A stretch of DNA of 64,000 bases from Rubricella aquisinus (GTDB lineage Bacteria > Pseudomonadota > Alphaproteobacteria > Rhodobacterales > Rhodobacteraceae): contig NZ_JACIJS010000006.1 of the NCBI RefSeq assembly GCF_014199445.1, forward strand, positions 232,640 through 296,639. The letters are read 5' to 3'. Position numbers and translations under genes: made by a program. The first letter of the stretch is position 1; the number at the start of each line of letters is the position of its first letter. The notes beneath the pieces were generated by a model, which did not search any database, was not told the DNA's origin, and saw nothing but the letters and a program-made list of their open reading frames with translations. Positions 16,723-25,838 of this stretch are shown piece by piece.

Positions 16723-17289
16723 TTAGCTTTGCCAGGAGCGCACCGGCCCGCAATCGTAATGTACGAAGCCGGAGCGGCGATACCGCCCGACGCCGCCACC
16801 ACTCAGGCTGACCGCCGCACGGTACATATCCCAAGAGGACCGCTCCAGCAGCCGCAAATCGGCCGCCATGCCGCGCGTGTGATAGGAGTTGCGCGCCACA
16901 CCCCGGTTGGACCGGCGCAGCATCGCGTTCGTCTCGGGCGTGCGGTAGCCCGACATCATCTGATAAGGCTCATCGGTTTCCAGAACCGAATGCGCCGCAG
17001 CCATCACGTCGATCAACGCGGGATCCATCGGGATGACCATGTTTTGCCGCCAATCGCGCATCAGGAAGGAGATTTCGTCCATCACTTCCGGCACATATTG
17101 GCCGTCGATCCAATACACAGAATCCAGTTTTTCGCCCGTGCGCTGGCTATACATGCGGATGCGGCGGATATTGCCCGCACCGCTCAAAACCGCTGGCGCG
17201 TTGGCAAAGCTGGGAGCCGCCGAAACAACCCCGAATCCAGCCATTCCGCCAAGAAGCGCGCGGCGTGTTACCGTCGTTTTGTTCGTCAT
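16723..17289 (-). CDS. DUF882/M15 murein endopeptidase (MepK-like)
   Basis: 188 residues. The N-terminus has a Tat-like signal (TRRALLGG followed by a hydrophobic stretch ending ASFANA). The mature domain matches DUF882/YcbK of the M15 zinc peptidases: YQMMSGYRTPETNAMLRR, the His and Asp metal ligands in SYHTRGMAADL, and the last His in GFVHYDCG. E. coli MepK cleaves 3-3 crosslinks made by L,D-transpeptidases. The divergent neighbour here is an LdtD-like enzyme, the same pairing as E. coli ycbB-ycbK. Confidence 0.92.
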   Translation of the reverse strand: MTNKTTVTRRALLGGMAGFGVVSAAPSFANAPAVLSGAGNIRRIRMYSQRTGEKLDSVYWIDGQYVPEVMDEISFLMRDWRQNMVIPMDPALIDVMAAAHSVLETDEPYQMMSGYRTPETNAMLRRSNRGVARNSYHTRGMAADLRLLERSSWDMYRAAVSLSGGGVGRYRRSGFVHYDCGPVRSWQS

Positions 17290-17593
17290 ATGCCCACTCT
17301 GTCCTCAGATGTCCCGTCTCGGTCCGGCTGTTTTCACCGGTTGCTGGGACCGTCGCATACCAAGACTCATTGGCCAAGTGGTAAAAATATCGCAACAATT
17401 CCGTCAGATGGCAGGTGTTGAGTGATGGAAGGGCGTCAATGTGTTCGCAAATGTTCTTGTTTTTCAACCGGTGGTCGGCAAAATTGTGACAACTCGGCGG
17501 AAACTCGCCGGGAAGAGCCTGAAATATCTTTAGCTTTCGCCTGTGACCCCCTAAATCTAGTATCTGTTCGGCGGATAAGCGGAGGGCTTCTGA
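17290..17593. other. 304-base divergent promoter region
   Basis: It separates the two peptidoglycan genes and holds no gene. It is moderately AT-rich. Several TTGnnn-like hexamers are present on both strands, but none pairs convincingly enough to name. Confidence 0.4.
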
Positions 17594-19303
17594 GTGATGC
17601 AAAATGGCAACAATTCTGGTCTTTTCCGATCTTTTTCGGTGGCCCTTGTCGGTTTTGCGGCGACTTTTGCCGCTCCGGCGCCCGGTTTTGCGGCGACCCC
17701 GGCAGGGTTGAGCGTCTCCCAACCTGCCGCGTCCGTTACGTTTGAACAGCATCTTGAAGCCGCAATCCTCGCCGCTGGCCCGGAATTTGAAGGGGTGCGC
17801 GCATTCTATGCCGCCCGCGCTTATCAGCCGATCTGGACAGGGGCTGACCGGCGAACGGCGCAGGCGCTTCTCGCGTCCATGGGGCAGATGTTTGACCACG
17901 GATTGCCGTCCCAGTCGCGCAAAACGACCCTGATGGCCGCGATCCTTGAAACGGTGGGTGAGGGGGAGGCCGCAGCCTCTGCCGAGTTGATGTTCACCGA
18001 AACTTATCTCGAATTCGCACGGAAAAAGACGACCGGACTTCTGATCCCGAACACGCTGGATGAGGAGATTTATGTCTTCCCCGAGGAAAAGACCGATGAT
18101 GAGCTTTTGTTCACCCTCGCGTCGTCCCGCGATCCGGCGGAATTCATTCAGGCGCTCGCCCCGCAGACCGAACAATATCGCCGCTTGCAAAATCTGCTGG
18201 TCGCGATGCGCGACACGGTGCGCGGGGGCGGATGGGGCGCTGTCACGATCCCGCCCGGCGATTTAATCCGTCCCGGGGACGCGGACCCGCGCATTCCGGC
18301 GATCCGCGACCGGTTGACAGCAATGGGCGATCACGCGCGCCCCTTGTCCGGTCTGGTTCTTGCCAGCACGGGCGACAATGGCGCGCAACTCTATGATATC
18401 GAGCTTGAGGCCGCATTGCGCCGCTTTCAGGCGCGGCATGGTCTGAATGATGATGGCGTTATCGGGAATGCGACGCTTGCCGCGTTGAACGTCACCGCCG
18501 AACAGCGGATGCGTCAGGTTCTAGTCAATCTGGAGCGGGAGCGCTGGATGAACAAGGATCTGGGCGGCAAGCATATCTATGTGAACCTCGCAGATTTCCG
18601 CATGTTCGTGCGCGAGGGCGGGGAGGAGCTGTTCACCAGCCGCGTCGTCATCGGCCAGTCCGAAGAGCACCGCACGCCCGAATTTTCCGACCGGATGACC
18701 TTCATGGTCGCCAATCCGACATGGACCGTCCCGCGCTCCATCGCGGTGGAGGAAATTCTGCCGGAGTTGAAGCGCAACCCGGCCTATCTGGTCGAGAACA
18801 ACATGCGTCTTTTGCCCGGCGGCTCTGCCGAGGTGCCGGAGGACAGTACGCTTGTGGACTGGTCCCAGTATAACGAGAACAATTTCCCGTGGTGGATCCG
18901 GCAATCTCCCGGGCCGCATAACGCGCTTGGTCGGGTGAAATTCATGTTCCCCAATAAATTCGCGATCTATCTGCATGACACCCCGTCCCGCAGCCTGTTC
19001 CGCCGCGATGTGCGCGATTATTCTCACGGCTGCGTGCGGGTCGATCGCCCGCTCGATCTGGCGCATTTTCTGCTAAAAGATCAGGAGGATGACCCGGAGG
19101 CTTATTTCCAGAGCGTGCTGGACACTGCCGAGGAAACGGAGATTTCGCTCAAGCGGTCCCTGCCGGTGCATCTGAGCTACCGCACCGTTTGGGTCGATGC
19201 GGATGGCCAGTTGAATTTCCGTCAGGATGTCTATGGTCGCGATGCCACCGTCTATTCCGCGCTGGAACAGGCGGGCGTCACCCTATTCGATGTGAAAGGA
19301 TGA
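17594..19303 (+). CDS. L,D-transpeptidase, YcbB/LdtD type
   Basis: About 569 residues. A signal peptide (to about residue 34, ending GFAATP) leads to an N-terminal scaffold (FYAARAYQPIWTG), a peptidoglycan-binding helix bundle at about 265-310 (LRRFQARHGLNDDGVIGNATLAALN) and the YkuD catalytic domain from about 335 to 520. Its active site HDTPSRSLF...YSHGCVRVDRP carries the catalytic Cys near residue 478. It forms 3-3 crosslinks in the periplasm. GTG 17594 and ATG 17597 are both possible starts; GGAGGG lies seven bases before the GTG. It is divergent from a MepK-like endopeptidase. Confidence 0.94.
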   Translation: MMQNGNNSGLFRSFSVALVGFAATFAAPAPGFAATPAGLSVSQPAASVTFEQHLEAAILAAGPEFEGVRAFYAARAYQPIWTGADRRTAQALLASMGQMFDHGLPSQSRKTTLMAAILETVGEGEAAASAELMFTETYLEFARKKTTGLLIPNTLDEEIYVFPEEKTDDELLFTLASSRDPAEFIQALAPQTEQYRRLQNLLVAMRDTVRGGGWGAVTIPPGDLIRPGDADPRIPAIRDRLTAMGDHARPLSGLVLASTGDNGAQLYDIELEAALRRFQARHGLNDDGVIGNATLAALNVTAEQRMRQVLVNLERERWMNKDLGGKHIYVNLADFRMFVREGGEELFTSRVVIGQSEEHRTPEFSDRMTFMVANPTWTVPRSIAVEEILPELKRNPAYLVENNMRLLPGGSAEVPEDSTLVDWSQYNENNFPWWIRQSPGPHNALGRVKFMFPNKFAIYLHDTPSRSLFRRDVRDYSHGCVRVDRPLDLAHFLLKDQEDDPEAYFQSVLDTAEETEISLKRSLPVHLSYRTVWVDADGQLNFRQDVYGRDATVYSALEQAGVTLFDVKG

Positions 19304-19322
19304 CGCATCGTCATCCTCCTTT
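19297..19322 (+). terminator. Hairpin at the end of the L,D-transpeptidase gene
   Basis: AGGATGACG, loop CAT, CGTCATCCT, then CCTTTG. The left arm contains the stop codon. The T tail is weak, so read-through into lpxD is possible. Confidence 0.45.
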
Positions 19323-19398
19323 GACCGTGTGATTGGCGTTTTCCAAACCCCGCCCGGTGGCGTATAGAGCGGGGGAAATGGAAAAGAAGGTGTCTTTG

Positions 19399-20490
19399 GT
19401 GTCCCACTCGATTGCCGACATTGCCGCTCAATTGGGCGGGCAGGCGGTTGGCCAGACCGATCTGATCGTCACCCGCCCGCGGGAGCCCGCAGCGGCGGGG
19501 CCGGGCGATCTGGCGTTGGCCATGGACCCGAAATTCGCCGCTGGTCTGGCGCAGTCGCGCGCTGAGGCGGCGGTTCTTTGGGCCGATGCCGATTGGCAAT
19601 CCTTTGGCCTGAAAGCCGCAATCCTCGTCGGGCGCTCGCGCTATGCGATGTCGGGCATCACCACGCTGTTTGACCTGCCTCCCGGCCTTGCGCCGGGCAT
19701 CCATTCGATGGCTGTGATTGATCCGAGTGCGGAGATTGGCGACGGCGCTGCGATCGGCCCCTTCGTGGCGATCGGCGCAAATGTGCGGATCGGGGCGGGG
19801 GTGCGCATCCTGTCCCATGTCAGCATCGCGGAAGACGTGATCATCGGGGAGCATGCGCTGATCCATGCGGGCGTGCGCATCGGCGCACGGGTGCGAATCG
19901 GGGATCGGTTCATCGCGCAGCCGGGATGTGTGATCGGCTCGGACGGGTTTTCCTTCGTCACACCAGAGCCGAACGCTGTTGAGGAGATGAAGCGCACAGG
20001 CCGGATCACTGGCGAAACAGCCGCCCCCGAATGGACCCGGATCAATTCGCTCGGCGCCGTGCGCATTGGCGACGATGTGGAGATCGGGGCGAATGCAGCG
20101 ATTGACCGGGGCACGGTGTCGGACACGAAAATCGGCAATGGCACAAAGCTCGATAACCTCGTGCATATCGGCCATAACGTGCAGATCGGTGAGACGACGC
20201 TCATTTGCGGTCAGGTCGGCATCGCGGGCAGTGCTGTGATCGGGGATCGGGTGGTCCTGGCGGGGCAAGTCGGCGTGGCCGATCACGTCACCGTCGGCTC
20301 TGACGTGATCGCGGGCGCGCAGGCCGGGATCGCCAACAACGTCAAACCGGAGACGATGGTCATGGGCTATCCCGCGCAACCGCGGGAGCAGTTCATGCGC
20401 GGATTGAAATCAATCCGTCGCGTTCCGATGCTATCGGAGCGGTTGGCAGCGGTTGAAAAACGGGTTCCAAATGAAGATGTGAGCGGCTAA
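19399..20490 (+). CDS. lpxD: UDP-3-O-acylglucosamine N-acyltransferase
   Basis: 363 residues from the chosen GTG. It adds the N-linked 3-hydroxyacyl chain from ACP in lipid A synthesis. An N-terminal uridine-binding domain (about 1-95) is followed by a left-handed beta-helix of hexapeptides (IGDGAAIGPFVAIGANVRIG) and a C-terminal helix; the catalytic His lies in NLVHIGHNVQIG. The start is uncertain: GTG 19399 gives VSHSIADIAAQLG, the usual family start, with AAGG eight bases before it; ATG 19378 adds seven residues but has a poorly placed ribosome site. An acyl carrier protein and a ketosynthase follow at short spacing. Confidence 0.93.
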   Translation: MSHSIADIAAQLGGQAVGQTDLIVTRPREPAAAGPGDLALAMDPKFAAGLAQSRAEAAVLWADADWQSFGLKAAILVGRSRYAMSGITTLFDLPPGLAPGIHSMAVIDPSAEIGDGAAIGPFVAIGANVRIGAGVRILSHVSIAEDVIIGEHALIHAGVRIGARVRIGDRFIAQPGCVIGSDGFSFVTPEPNAVEEMKRTGRITGETAAPEWTRINSLGAVRIGDDVEIGANAAIDRGTVSDTKIGNGTKLDNLVHIGHNVQIGETTLICGQVGIAGSAVIGDRVVLAGQVGVADHVTVGSDVIAGAQAGIANNVKPETMVMGYPAQPREQFMRGLKSIRRVPMLSERLAAVEKRVPNEDVSG

Positions 20491-20519
20491 GGCTGGCGGC
20501 TCAAAGGGGAATGACTGAC

Positions 20520-20786
20520 ATGTCCGATGAAGTGGCAGAGAAGGTAAAAGCAATTCTGGCGGAGCAAGCGGTGCTTGAGCCATCCGACGTGGAGATGACA
20601 TCCACGCTGGACAGCCTCGGCATTGATAGTCTCGGGCTTGTTGAGGCTGTGTTCGCCATCGAAGAAACCTTCGATGTGCAGGTGCCGTTCAACGCCAATG
20701 ATCCAAGCGACTCGGACTTCGATATCACCAATGTCGCCTCGATGATTGACGCCGTGCGCAAACTGGTTGCGGAAAAGCAGGGCTGA
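20520..20786 (+). CDS. Acyl carrier protein (dedicated)
   Basis: 88 residues, acidic and helical. The phosphopantetheine attachment Ser is in LGIDSLGLVEAVF, preceded by STLDS. It is not the housekeeping AcpP sequence: the C-terminal half (VQVPFNANDPSDSDFDITNVASM) is unlike it and is longer. ATG 20520 has AAGGGGA at nine bases; ATG 20511 is too close to that site. It is 29 bases after lpxD, and its stop overlaps the ketosynthase start (TGATG). Together these suggest supply of a special acyl chain, perhaps for lipid A, by analogy with acpXL of rhizobia. Confidence 0.88.
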   Translation: MSDEVAEKVKAILAEQAVLEPSDVEMTSTLDSLGIDSLGLVEAVFAIEETFDVQVPFNANDPSDSDFDITNVASMIDAVRKLVAEKQG

Positions 20787-22006
20787 TGGGGCAAGCGGGA
20801 CATCGCGTCGTCATCACCGGGCAGGGGGCGGTTTCCGCGCTTGGCATCGGGGCGGACGCGAACATGGCCGCGATGCGCGACGGGCGCTGCGGCATCGCGG
20901 AGATGGAATTTCGCGACATTGACCGCCTGTCGATCAAGATCGGGGGGCAGATCAAGGGCTACCGCGCGGAGGATCGCTTTTCCCGGCAGGAAATTGCCCT
21001 CTACGATGCGTTCACCCAATTTGCGCTGATCGCCGCCGATGAGGCCGTGCAGCAATCCGGGATCGAGATTTCGGAGGCGCTGTCGCTGGAGGCGGGCGTG
21101 ATCCTCGGCACCTCGGGCGGTGGGCTGCAAACCGTCGATGACAATTACCGCACCGTGTTTGCCGAAGGCAAAAACCGGGTGCATCCCTTTGTGGTACCGC
21201 GCCTGATGAACAACGCCGCCGCGAGCCATCTGTCGATGGTGCATGGGCTGCGTGGCCCAAGCTTTACCGTGGCGACGGCCTGTGCGTCCTCCAATCACGC
21301 GATGGGGCAGGCGTTTCAGATGATCCGCTCGGGCCTGTCGAAGGTGATGCTGACGGGCGGCGCTGAATCGATGCTCTGCTTTGGCGGGATCAAGGCATGG
21401 GAAGGGCTGCGCGTGATGTCAAAAGACGGCTGCCGCCCCTTCTCCAAAAACCGCAACGGCATGGTACAGGGCGAGGGCGCGGCCGTGTTCGTATTCGAGG
21501 AATATGAGCACGCAAAAGCGCGCGGGGCCAACATCCTCGCGGAAGTGATCGGCTTTGCCATGTCGTCGGACGCAAAAGACATCGTGATGCCAAGCCAGAA
21601 TGGTGCCGCGCGTGCCATGCAGGGCGCGCTGAAATCTGCGGGGCTGTCGGGCGATGAGGTCGGCTATATCAACGCGCATGGCACCGGGACGGCCGCGAAT
21701 GACCGCACCGAATGTGCCGCGGTGCGCGACGTGTTTGGCGCCCATGCCGATACCTTGATGATTTCCAGCACAAAATCCATGCATGGCCACCTGATCGGCG
21801 GCACTGGTGCGGTGGAGCTGTTGGCCTGTATCATGGCGTTGCGGGATGGGGTGATCGCACCCACGATCAACTATGAAGAGCCTGATCCGGCTTGCGACCT
21901 TGATGTGGTCCCCAATGAGGCGCGGGAGGCATCGGTCAATGTGGCACTGACCAATGCGTTTGCATTTGGCGGGCTGAACGCGGTGCTGGCGCTGCGCGCA
22001 ATCTAG
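20786..22006 (+). CDS. Beta-ketoacyl-ACP synthase (FabF-like)
   Basis: 406 residues, thiolase fold. It condenses malonyl-ACP with an acyl primer. The Cys-His-His triad is visible: Cys in VATACASSNHAMGQ, His in INAHGTGTAANDRTE, and His in STKSMHGHLIGGTGAVE. The C-terminal NAFAFGGLNA is typical of KAS II. The start overlaps the ACP stop by one base, so the two are coupled and likely work together. With lpxD upstream, a role in making a non-standard acyl group for the outer membrane is plausible, but the product is not shown. Confidence 0.93.
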   Translation: MGQAGHRVVITGQGAVSALGIGADANMAAMRDGRCGIAEMEFRDIDRLSIKIGGQIKGYRAEDRFSRQEIALYDAFTQFALIAADEAVQQSGIEISEALSLEAGVILGTSGGGLQTVDDNYRTVFAEGKNRVHPFVVPRLMNNAAASHLSMVHGLRGPSFTVATACASSNHAMGQAFQMIRSGLSKVMLTGGAESMLCFGGIKAWEGLRVMSKDGCRPFSKNRNGMVQGEGAAVFVFEEYEHAKARGANILAEVIGFAMSSDAKDIVMPSQNGAARAMQGALKSAGLSGDEVGYINAHGTGTAANDRTECAAVRDVFGAHADTLMISSTKSMHGHLIGGTGAVELLACIMALRDGVIAPTINYEEPDPACDLDVVPNEAREASVNVALTNAFAFGGLNAVLALRAI

Positions 22007-22008
22007 GC

Positions 22009-22593
22009 TCAGCGCGCGTGCGGGCGCAGCGCGTTAAAGCTCGCGGTAAAGCCTGCAAGGGACACGCCCAACACCGCCTGATCCGGCAGGTTGATGGCGC
22101 GCACACCGAGCTTGACCAGATTGCCCCGCTTCATCGCGTCCACGGACGCCTGATCCACGCCAAACCGCGCGAGACAGCCATCATTTGAGCAAAACTGGAA
22201 TTCGTAGCGGCGGGTGCCGGTATCGTCGATCTCAAAGATAAGCCCTTCGGTCAACAGCACGCCAAGCGGGGTCAGCACGTTGATCCCGGCAGCAGCAGGG
22301 CCACCCCGGGGCAGGCGGATGACCTCGATCTCAGCGGCGGGTGTACCGTCGGCGTTGAGCGCGATCTGCTTCATCGTGCAAAACTCACTCTCCCCCGCGC
22401 AGACAATCGCCCAATCGCCGTTCACGGCGCGCACGGTATCTTCCAGATTGCCCTCGGTCGGGGGGCTGACGGGCGCAGGCTCGGGCGGTGGTGGCGGCGG
22501 GCCAAAACCGGTGGTTGGCCCGGTTTGCGCGGATAGCGGCAAAGCCATAAGGCCAGCAAACAGCAGCGCGGGGATCAGGGAGAAGCGGATCAT
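22009..22593 (-). CDS. Invasion-associated locus B (IalB) family protein
   Basis: 194 residues. A signal peptide (FSLIPALLFAGLMALPLSAQ) precedes a Pro-rich linker of eight prolines and the IalB domain: DWAIVCAGESEFCTMKQIALN with the conserved Cys pair, INVLTPLGVLLTEGL, and YEFQFCSNDGCLARFGVD with a second Cys pair. IalB proteins are periplasmic beta-rich proteins; the Bartonella founder affects erythrocyte entry, but the marine alphaproteobacterial ones have no known host role. It converges on the ketosynthase with two bases between the stops. Confidence 0.9.
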   Translation of the reverse strand: MIRFSLIPALLFAGLMALPLSAQTGPTTGFGPPPPPPEPAPVSPPTEGNLEDTVRAVNGDWAIVCAGESEFCTMKQIALNADGTPAAEIEVIRLPRGGPAAAGINVLTPLGVLLTEGLIFEIDDTGTRRYEFQFCSNDGCLARFGVDQASVDAMKRGNLVKLGVRAINLPDQAVLGVSLAGFTASFNALRPHAR

Positions 22594-22693
22594 AGGTGAC
22601 CTGTGTTGTGATGCTCGGTTGCGCTAAGACGTGTCAGCCCCTGCAACGGCTGTCAACCGGTGGGGCATCAACTCTGCGCATGGGATAGGTCGA

Positions 22694-22772
22694 GAAACAC
22701 AAAAGGGTGCTCCGCTGAGCACCCTTTCGCTGCCTTTTTGGCTTCCCTGTCAGACTGGCCGAACCGTCTACG
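22694..22772 (-). ncRNA. Candidate small RNA A
   Basis: Minus strand: TTGACG (22807-22802), 17 bases, TAGCGT (22784-22779), a predicted start near 22772, then about 45 bases of single-stranded sequence and the hairpin AAAGGGTGCTC-AGCG-GAGCACCCTTT followed by TGTGTTT. The stem has 11 perfect pairs. No known family was recognised. The -10 is weak, and there is no expression evidence. Confidence 0.35.
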
Positions 22773-22865
22773 AAATGGACGCTAGAAAAAGCTGGCGGCA
22801 GCGTCAACAGGGTTTTGGGGAACTTTCCAAATAATAGGAAAACTGCCCATTTCCTTATCAATTGA

Positions 22866-22907
22866 TCAAAAAAAGGCCGCACCAGAACGGTGCGGCCAGT
22901 CCAACAG
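22866..22907 (-). ncRNA. Candidate small RNA B or isolated terminator
   Basis: Minus strand: GGCCGCACC, loop GTTCT, GGTGCGGCC and seven Ts, a textbook intrinsic terminator. A possible promoter, TTGTCA-N17-ATGGTA (22942-22914), would give an RNA of only about 42 bases. It may instead simply block antisense transcription. Confidence 0.3.
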
Positions 22908-23003
22908 GGAGAGTACCATCCCGCGAAAGCAACGCGTGACAATAGGGTCAGTCTGCGCGATGAAAGTTAACACAAGGTTTAGGGTAAAGAGGGGCAGAGC
23001 AGC

Positions 23004-24602
23004 ATGACCGAAGGGCGGATTTTTGTGGGCGGCGCGGGGCCGGATTATGGCGTGGCAGAGGAGATGCGGCTCGACTACGCAAACCGGCATGGCCTGATCG
23101 CCGGGGCCACGGGCACGGGCAAGACGGTCACCCTTCAGATCCTCGCCGAAGGCTTCAGCCGTGCGGGTGTTCCGGTGTTCCTGTCGGATGTGAAGGGCGA
23201 TCTTGCGGGGCTGGCGCAGCCCGGCTCCGCGACGCACCGTTTGCATGACAAGCTGGTCGCGCGCTGCGAAACCATCGGTCTTTCCCCCTATACCTATGAG
23301 GCGTTTCCGGTCGTGCTGTGGGATCTTTTCGGGCGGCAGGGGCATCCGGTGCGCACGACGATCAGCGAAATGGGGCCATTGCTGTTGTCCCGGCTTCTGG
23401 ACCTGTCCGAAGCGCAGGAAGGCATCCTCAACATCGCCTTTCGTGTCGCCGATGAGGATGGGCTGGCGTTGCTGGACCTCAAGGATTTGCAGGCCCTGCT
23501 TGTCTGGGTTGGGGAGAACGCGAAGGACTTGAGCCTGCGCTACGGCAATATCTCCACCGCGTCGGTGGGGGCCATCCAGCGGCGGCTGCTGGTTTTGGAG
23601 AATCAGGGTGCAACGGGCTTTTTCGGGGAACCCGCGCTTGATCTGGCCGATATGATCGCGACCGAAGGGGATGGGCGCGGGCGGATCAACATCCTTGCCG
23701 CAAGCGAGTTGATGCAATCCCCGCGCCTTTACGCCACTTTCCTGCTCTGGCTGCTGTCGGAATTGTTCGAGACGCTGCCCGAAGTCGGTGACCCTGAAAA
23801 ACCGAAATTTGTTTTCTTCTTCGATGAGGCGCATCTTTTGTTTGATGATGCGCCCAAGGCGCTGATCGACAAGGTCGAACAGGTCGCGCGCCTGATCCGG
23901 TCGAAAGGGGTCGGGGTCTATTTCGTGACGCAAAACCCGGCGGATGTGCCGGATGATATCCTCGGTCAGTTGGGCAACCGGGTGCAGCACGCGCTGCGCG
24001 CTTACACGCCGCGTGACCAGAAAGGGCTGCGCGCGGCGGCAGACACCTTCCGCCCGAACCCCGCATTCGATAGTGAGACCGCGATCAAGGAGGTCGGCGT
24101 GGGGGAGGCCGTGACCAGTTTTCTGGAGCGTAAAGGCATCCCCGGCATTGCACAGCGCACGCTGATCCGCCCGCCATCCTCCCGCCTTGGCACGCTCAGC
24201 ACTGAGGAGCGCGCGGCGATCATGGGCGCCTCTCCCCTTGCGGGCAAATACGACACACCCATCGACAGGCTGTCCGCCTTTGAGATACTGCGCCAGCGGG
24301 CAGAGGATGCCGCGCGCGCAGCCGACGAAGAAGACCTGCCCGAAGACGGCCCCGAAAACCCATGGGCGCGGGGCCAAGGCCGCGATTACCGCGCCGATGA
24401 GGAGGCACCAAGCTGGCGCAACCGCGAATACAGCACCGCCCGGCGCTATTCTGCCAAAACCTATGGCACCCGCAAAACGACCAAGCGGCGCGGGGACAGC
24501 ACCAGCTCCGCCTTCGCCAAATCGCTCGCCCGGTCGGCGGGCACGCAACTGGGGCGCGCGATCACGCGGGGCATCATGGGGGGGTTGTTCAAGGGGCGGT
24601 AG
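23004..24602 (+). CDS. HerA-like ATPase, DUF853 (YjgR type)
   Basis: 532 residues. P-loop ATPase of the HerA/FtsK superfamily: Walker A GATGTGKT at about residues 34-41, [11 protein letters not shown], Walker [10 protein letters not shown] at about 270, and an arginine-containing [27 protein letters not shown] block. DUF853 proteins are widespread and of unknown role; DNA translocation is inferred from the superfamily. The C-terminal 90 residues are charged and low-complexity, ending in a [17 protein letters not shown] motif that is conserved in the family. The gene appears monocistronic. Confidence 0.9.
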   Translation: MTEGRIFVGGAGPDYGVAEEMRLDYANRHGLIAGATGTGKTVTLQILAEGFSRAGVPVFLSDVKGDLAGLAQPGSATHRLHDKLVARCETIGLSPYTYEAFPVVLWDLFGRQGHPVRTTISEMGPLLLSRLLDLSEAQEGILNIAFRVADEDGLALLDLKDLQALLVWVGENAKDLSLRYGNISTASVGAIQRRLLVLENQGATGFFGEPALDLADMIATEGDGRGRINILAASELMQSPRLYATFLLWLLSELFETLPEVGDPEKPKFVFFFDEAHLLFDDAPKALIDKVEQVARLIRSKGVGVYFVTQNPADVPDDILGQLGNRVQHALRAYTPRDQKGLRAAADTFRPNPAFDSETAIKEVGVGEAVTSFLERKGIPGIAQRTLIRPPSSRLGTLSTEERAAIMGASPLAGKYDTPIDRLSAFEILRQRAEDAARAADEEDLPEDGPENPWARGQGRDYRADEEAPSWRNREYSTARRYSAKTYGTRKTTKRRGDSTSSAFAKSLARSAGTQLGRAITRGIMGGLFKGR

Positions 24603-24626
24603 AAGGACCGGAATCAAGGCGAAGCC

Positions 24627-24761
24627 GCCGGTCCAGCGGCCGTCCGCCCCAAGGCGGCCGCTTTGCGACGGTGATCTTAGCGATGCGCGTTGCAGACTTG
24701 GCACCATAAACTGGTCCGCTTGCCCGTTTCTGCGGCCCCCTCAGACGGCCGCTGGACCGGC
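24627..24761. repeat. 135-base element bounded by 18-bp inverted repeats
   Basis: GCCGGTCCAGCGGCCGTC (24627-24644) is the exact reverse complement of 24744-24761. About 100 bases lie between, with further GC-rich short hairpins (GCGGCCGC-like). With an offset of three bases the match extends outward to AAGCC. No target duplication is obvious. It may be a MITE-like element or a large stem-loop. Confidence 0.5.
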
Positions 24762-24850
24762 TTGCGGTTGCTTTCCGTATCAGCGTGCGAATGTCAGCAA
24801 AGGTGGGCCGGCGTTTCCGCGCACATCAGATCGACTGCCGTCGCTTGTCG

Positions 24851-24879
24851 TTGACCCTCCCCATCCGCGCGCATATGGT
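24851..24879 (+). promoter_or_regulatory. Promoter of glyQ
   Basis: TTGACC, 17 bases, TATGGT, close to the sigma70 consensus. GTCCGCGCGACTTT (24878-24891) follows from the -10 into the expected start region, matching the DUF2312 promoter. Confidence 0.65.
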
Positions 24880-24911
24880 CCGCGCGACTTTAGCCGTAAG
24901 GGTTCCCCGCC

Positions 24912-25838
24912 ATGACCGACACCGCCAAACCTCGCAGTTTTCAGGAGATTATCCTGCGTTTGCAGTCCTATTGGGCCGGGCAGGGATGCGCGATCTTGCA
25001 ACCCTATGACATGGAGGTCGGCGCGGGCACCTTCCACCCCGGCACGACCCTGCGCAGCCTTGGCACGAATGCGTGGGCCGCGGCCTATGTCCAGCCATCG
25101 CGCCGCCCCACCGATGGGCGCTATGGGGAAAACCCGAACCGGCTTCAGCATTATTACCAGTACCAAGTGCTGATCAAACCCAGCCCGCCGAATTTGCAGG
25201 AGCTCTACCTCGGATCGCTCAAGGCGATTGGCATTGATGCGGAAATCCACGACATCCGATTTGTCGAGGATGATTGGGAAAGCCCAACGCTGGGCGCATG
25301 GGGGCTGGGCTGGGAGGTCTGGTGCGACGGCATGGAAGTGTCCCAATTCACCTATTTCCAGCAGGTCGGCGGCCACGATTGCCATCCTGTGTCGGGCGAA
25401 TTGACCTACGGGCTGGAGCGGCTCGCGATCTATATCCTTGGCGTCGATCACGTCATGGATATGCCGTTCAATGATCCTGACGCGCCGATTCCGCTCACCT
25501 ATGGCGACGTGTTCCGCCAGACGGAGCAGGAATATTCCCGCTGGAATTTCGACGTGGCCAATACGGATGTGCTCTTGAAACATTTTGAGGAGGCGGAGGC
25601 CGAATGCGCAGCGATCCTCGCGCAGGAGCATATCGACCCCAAAACCGGCAAACGCATCATCATGGCCCACCCGGCCTATGACCAATGCATCAAGGCAAGC
25701 CATGTGTTTAACCTCCTTGACGCGCGCGGCGTGATCTCCGTCACCGAACGGCAGGCCTATATCGGGCGGGTGCGCGCATTGGCCAAGATGTGCGCCGACG
25801 CGTTTGTCCTGACCGAAGCCGGGGGGCACGCGGCATGA
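24912..25838 (+). CDS. glyQ: Glycyl-tRNA synthetase alpha subunit
   Basis: 308 residues, the normal length. It activates glycine and, with GlyS, charges tRNA-Gly (alpha2beta2 type). Class II motifs are visible: [31 protein letters not shown] at the N-terminus, [29 protein letters not shown] and [14 protein letters not shown]. Only short pieces of these are needed to assign the family. AAGGG lies upstream of the ATG. The stop overlaps the next gene as ATGA. Confidence 0.98.
   Translation: MTDTAKPRSFQEIILRLQSYWAGQGCAILQPYDMEVGAGTFHPGTTLRSLGTNAWAAAYVQPSRRPTDGRYGENPNRLQHYYQYQVLIKPSPPNLQELYLGSLKAIGIDAEIHDIRFVEDDWESPTLGAWGLGWEVWCDGMEVSQFTYFQQVGGHDCHPVSGELTYGLERLAIYILGVDHVMDMPFNDPDAPIPLTYGDVFRQTEQEYSRWNFDVANTDVLLKHFEEAEAECAAILAQEHIDPKTGKRIIMAHPAYDQCIKASHVFNLLDARGVISVTERQAYIGRVRALAKMCADAFVLTEAGGHAA

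Larger units (their letters stand above)
22594..23003. other. 410-base intergenic region with two minus-strand terminators
   Basis: It contains no protein gene. Two stable hairpins (22702-22727 and 22875-22897) both have T tails on the minus strand although no minus-strand gene ends here. Each has a candidate promoter 50-80 bases upstream on that strand, so the interval may encode small RNAs. Confidence 0.5.
24603..24911. other. 309-base intergenic region, imperfect-palindrome element plus glyQ promoter
   Basis: The left half is a 135-base block bounded by an 18-bp perfect inverted repeat; the right half holds the glyQ promoter. No protein gene is credible. Confidence 0.5.

Noticed and set aside
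22967..22981. TTAA-N7-TTTA before the HerA-like gene as a CtrA site
   Set aside because: One base off in the second half and no G/C context of the full box; too weak to call.
22866..24707. 613-codon minus-strand open frame
   Set aside because: Antisense to the HerA-like ATPase; no recognisable protein.
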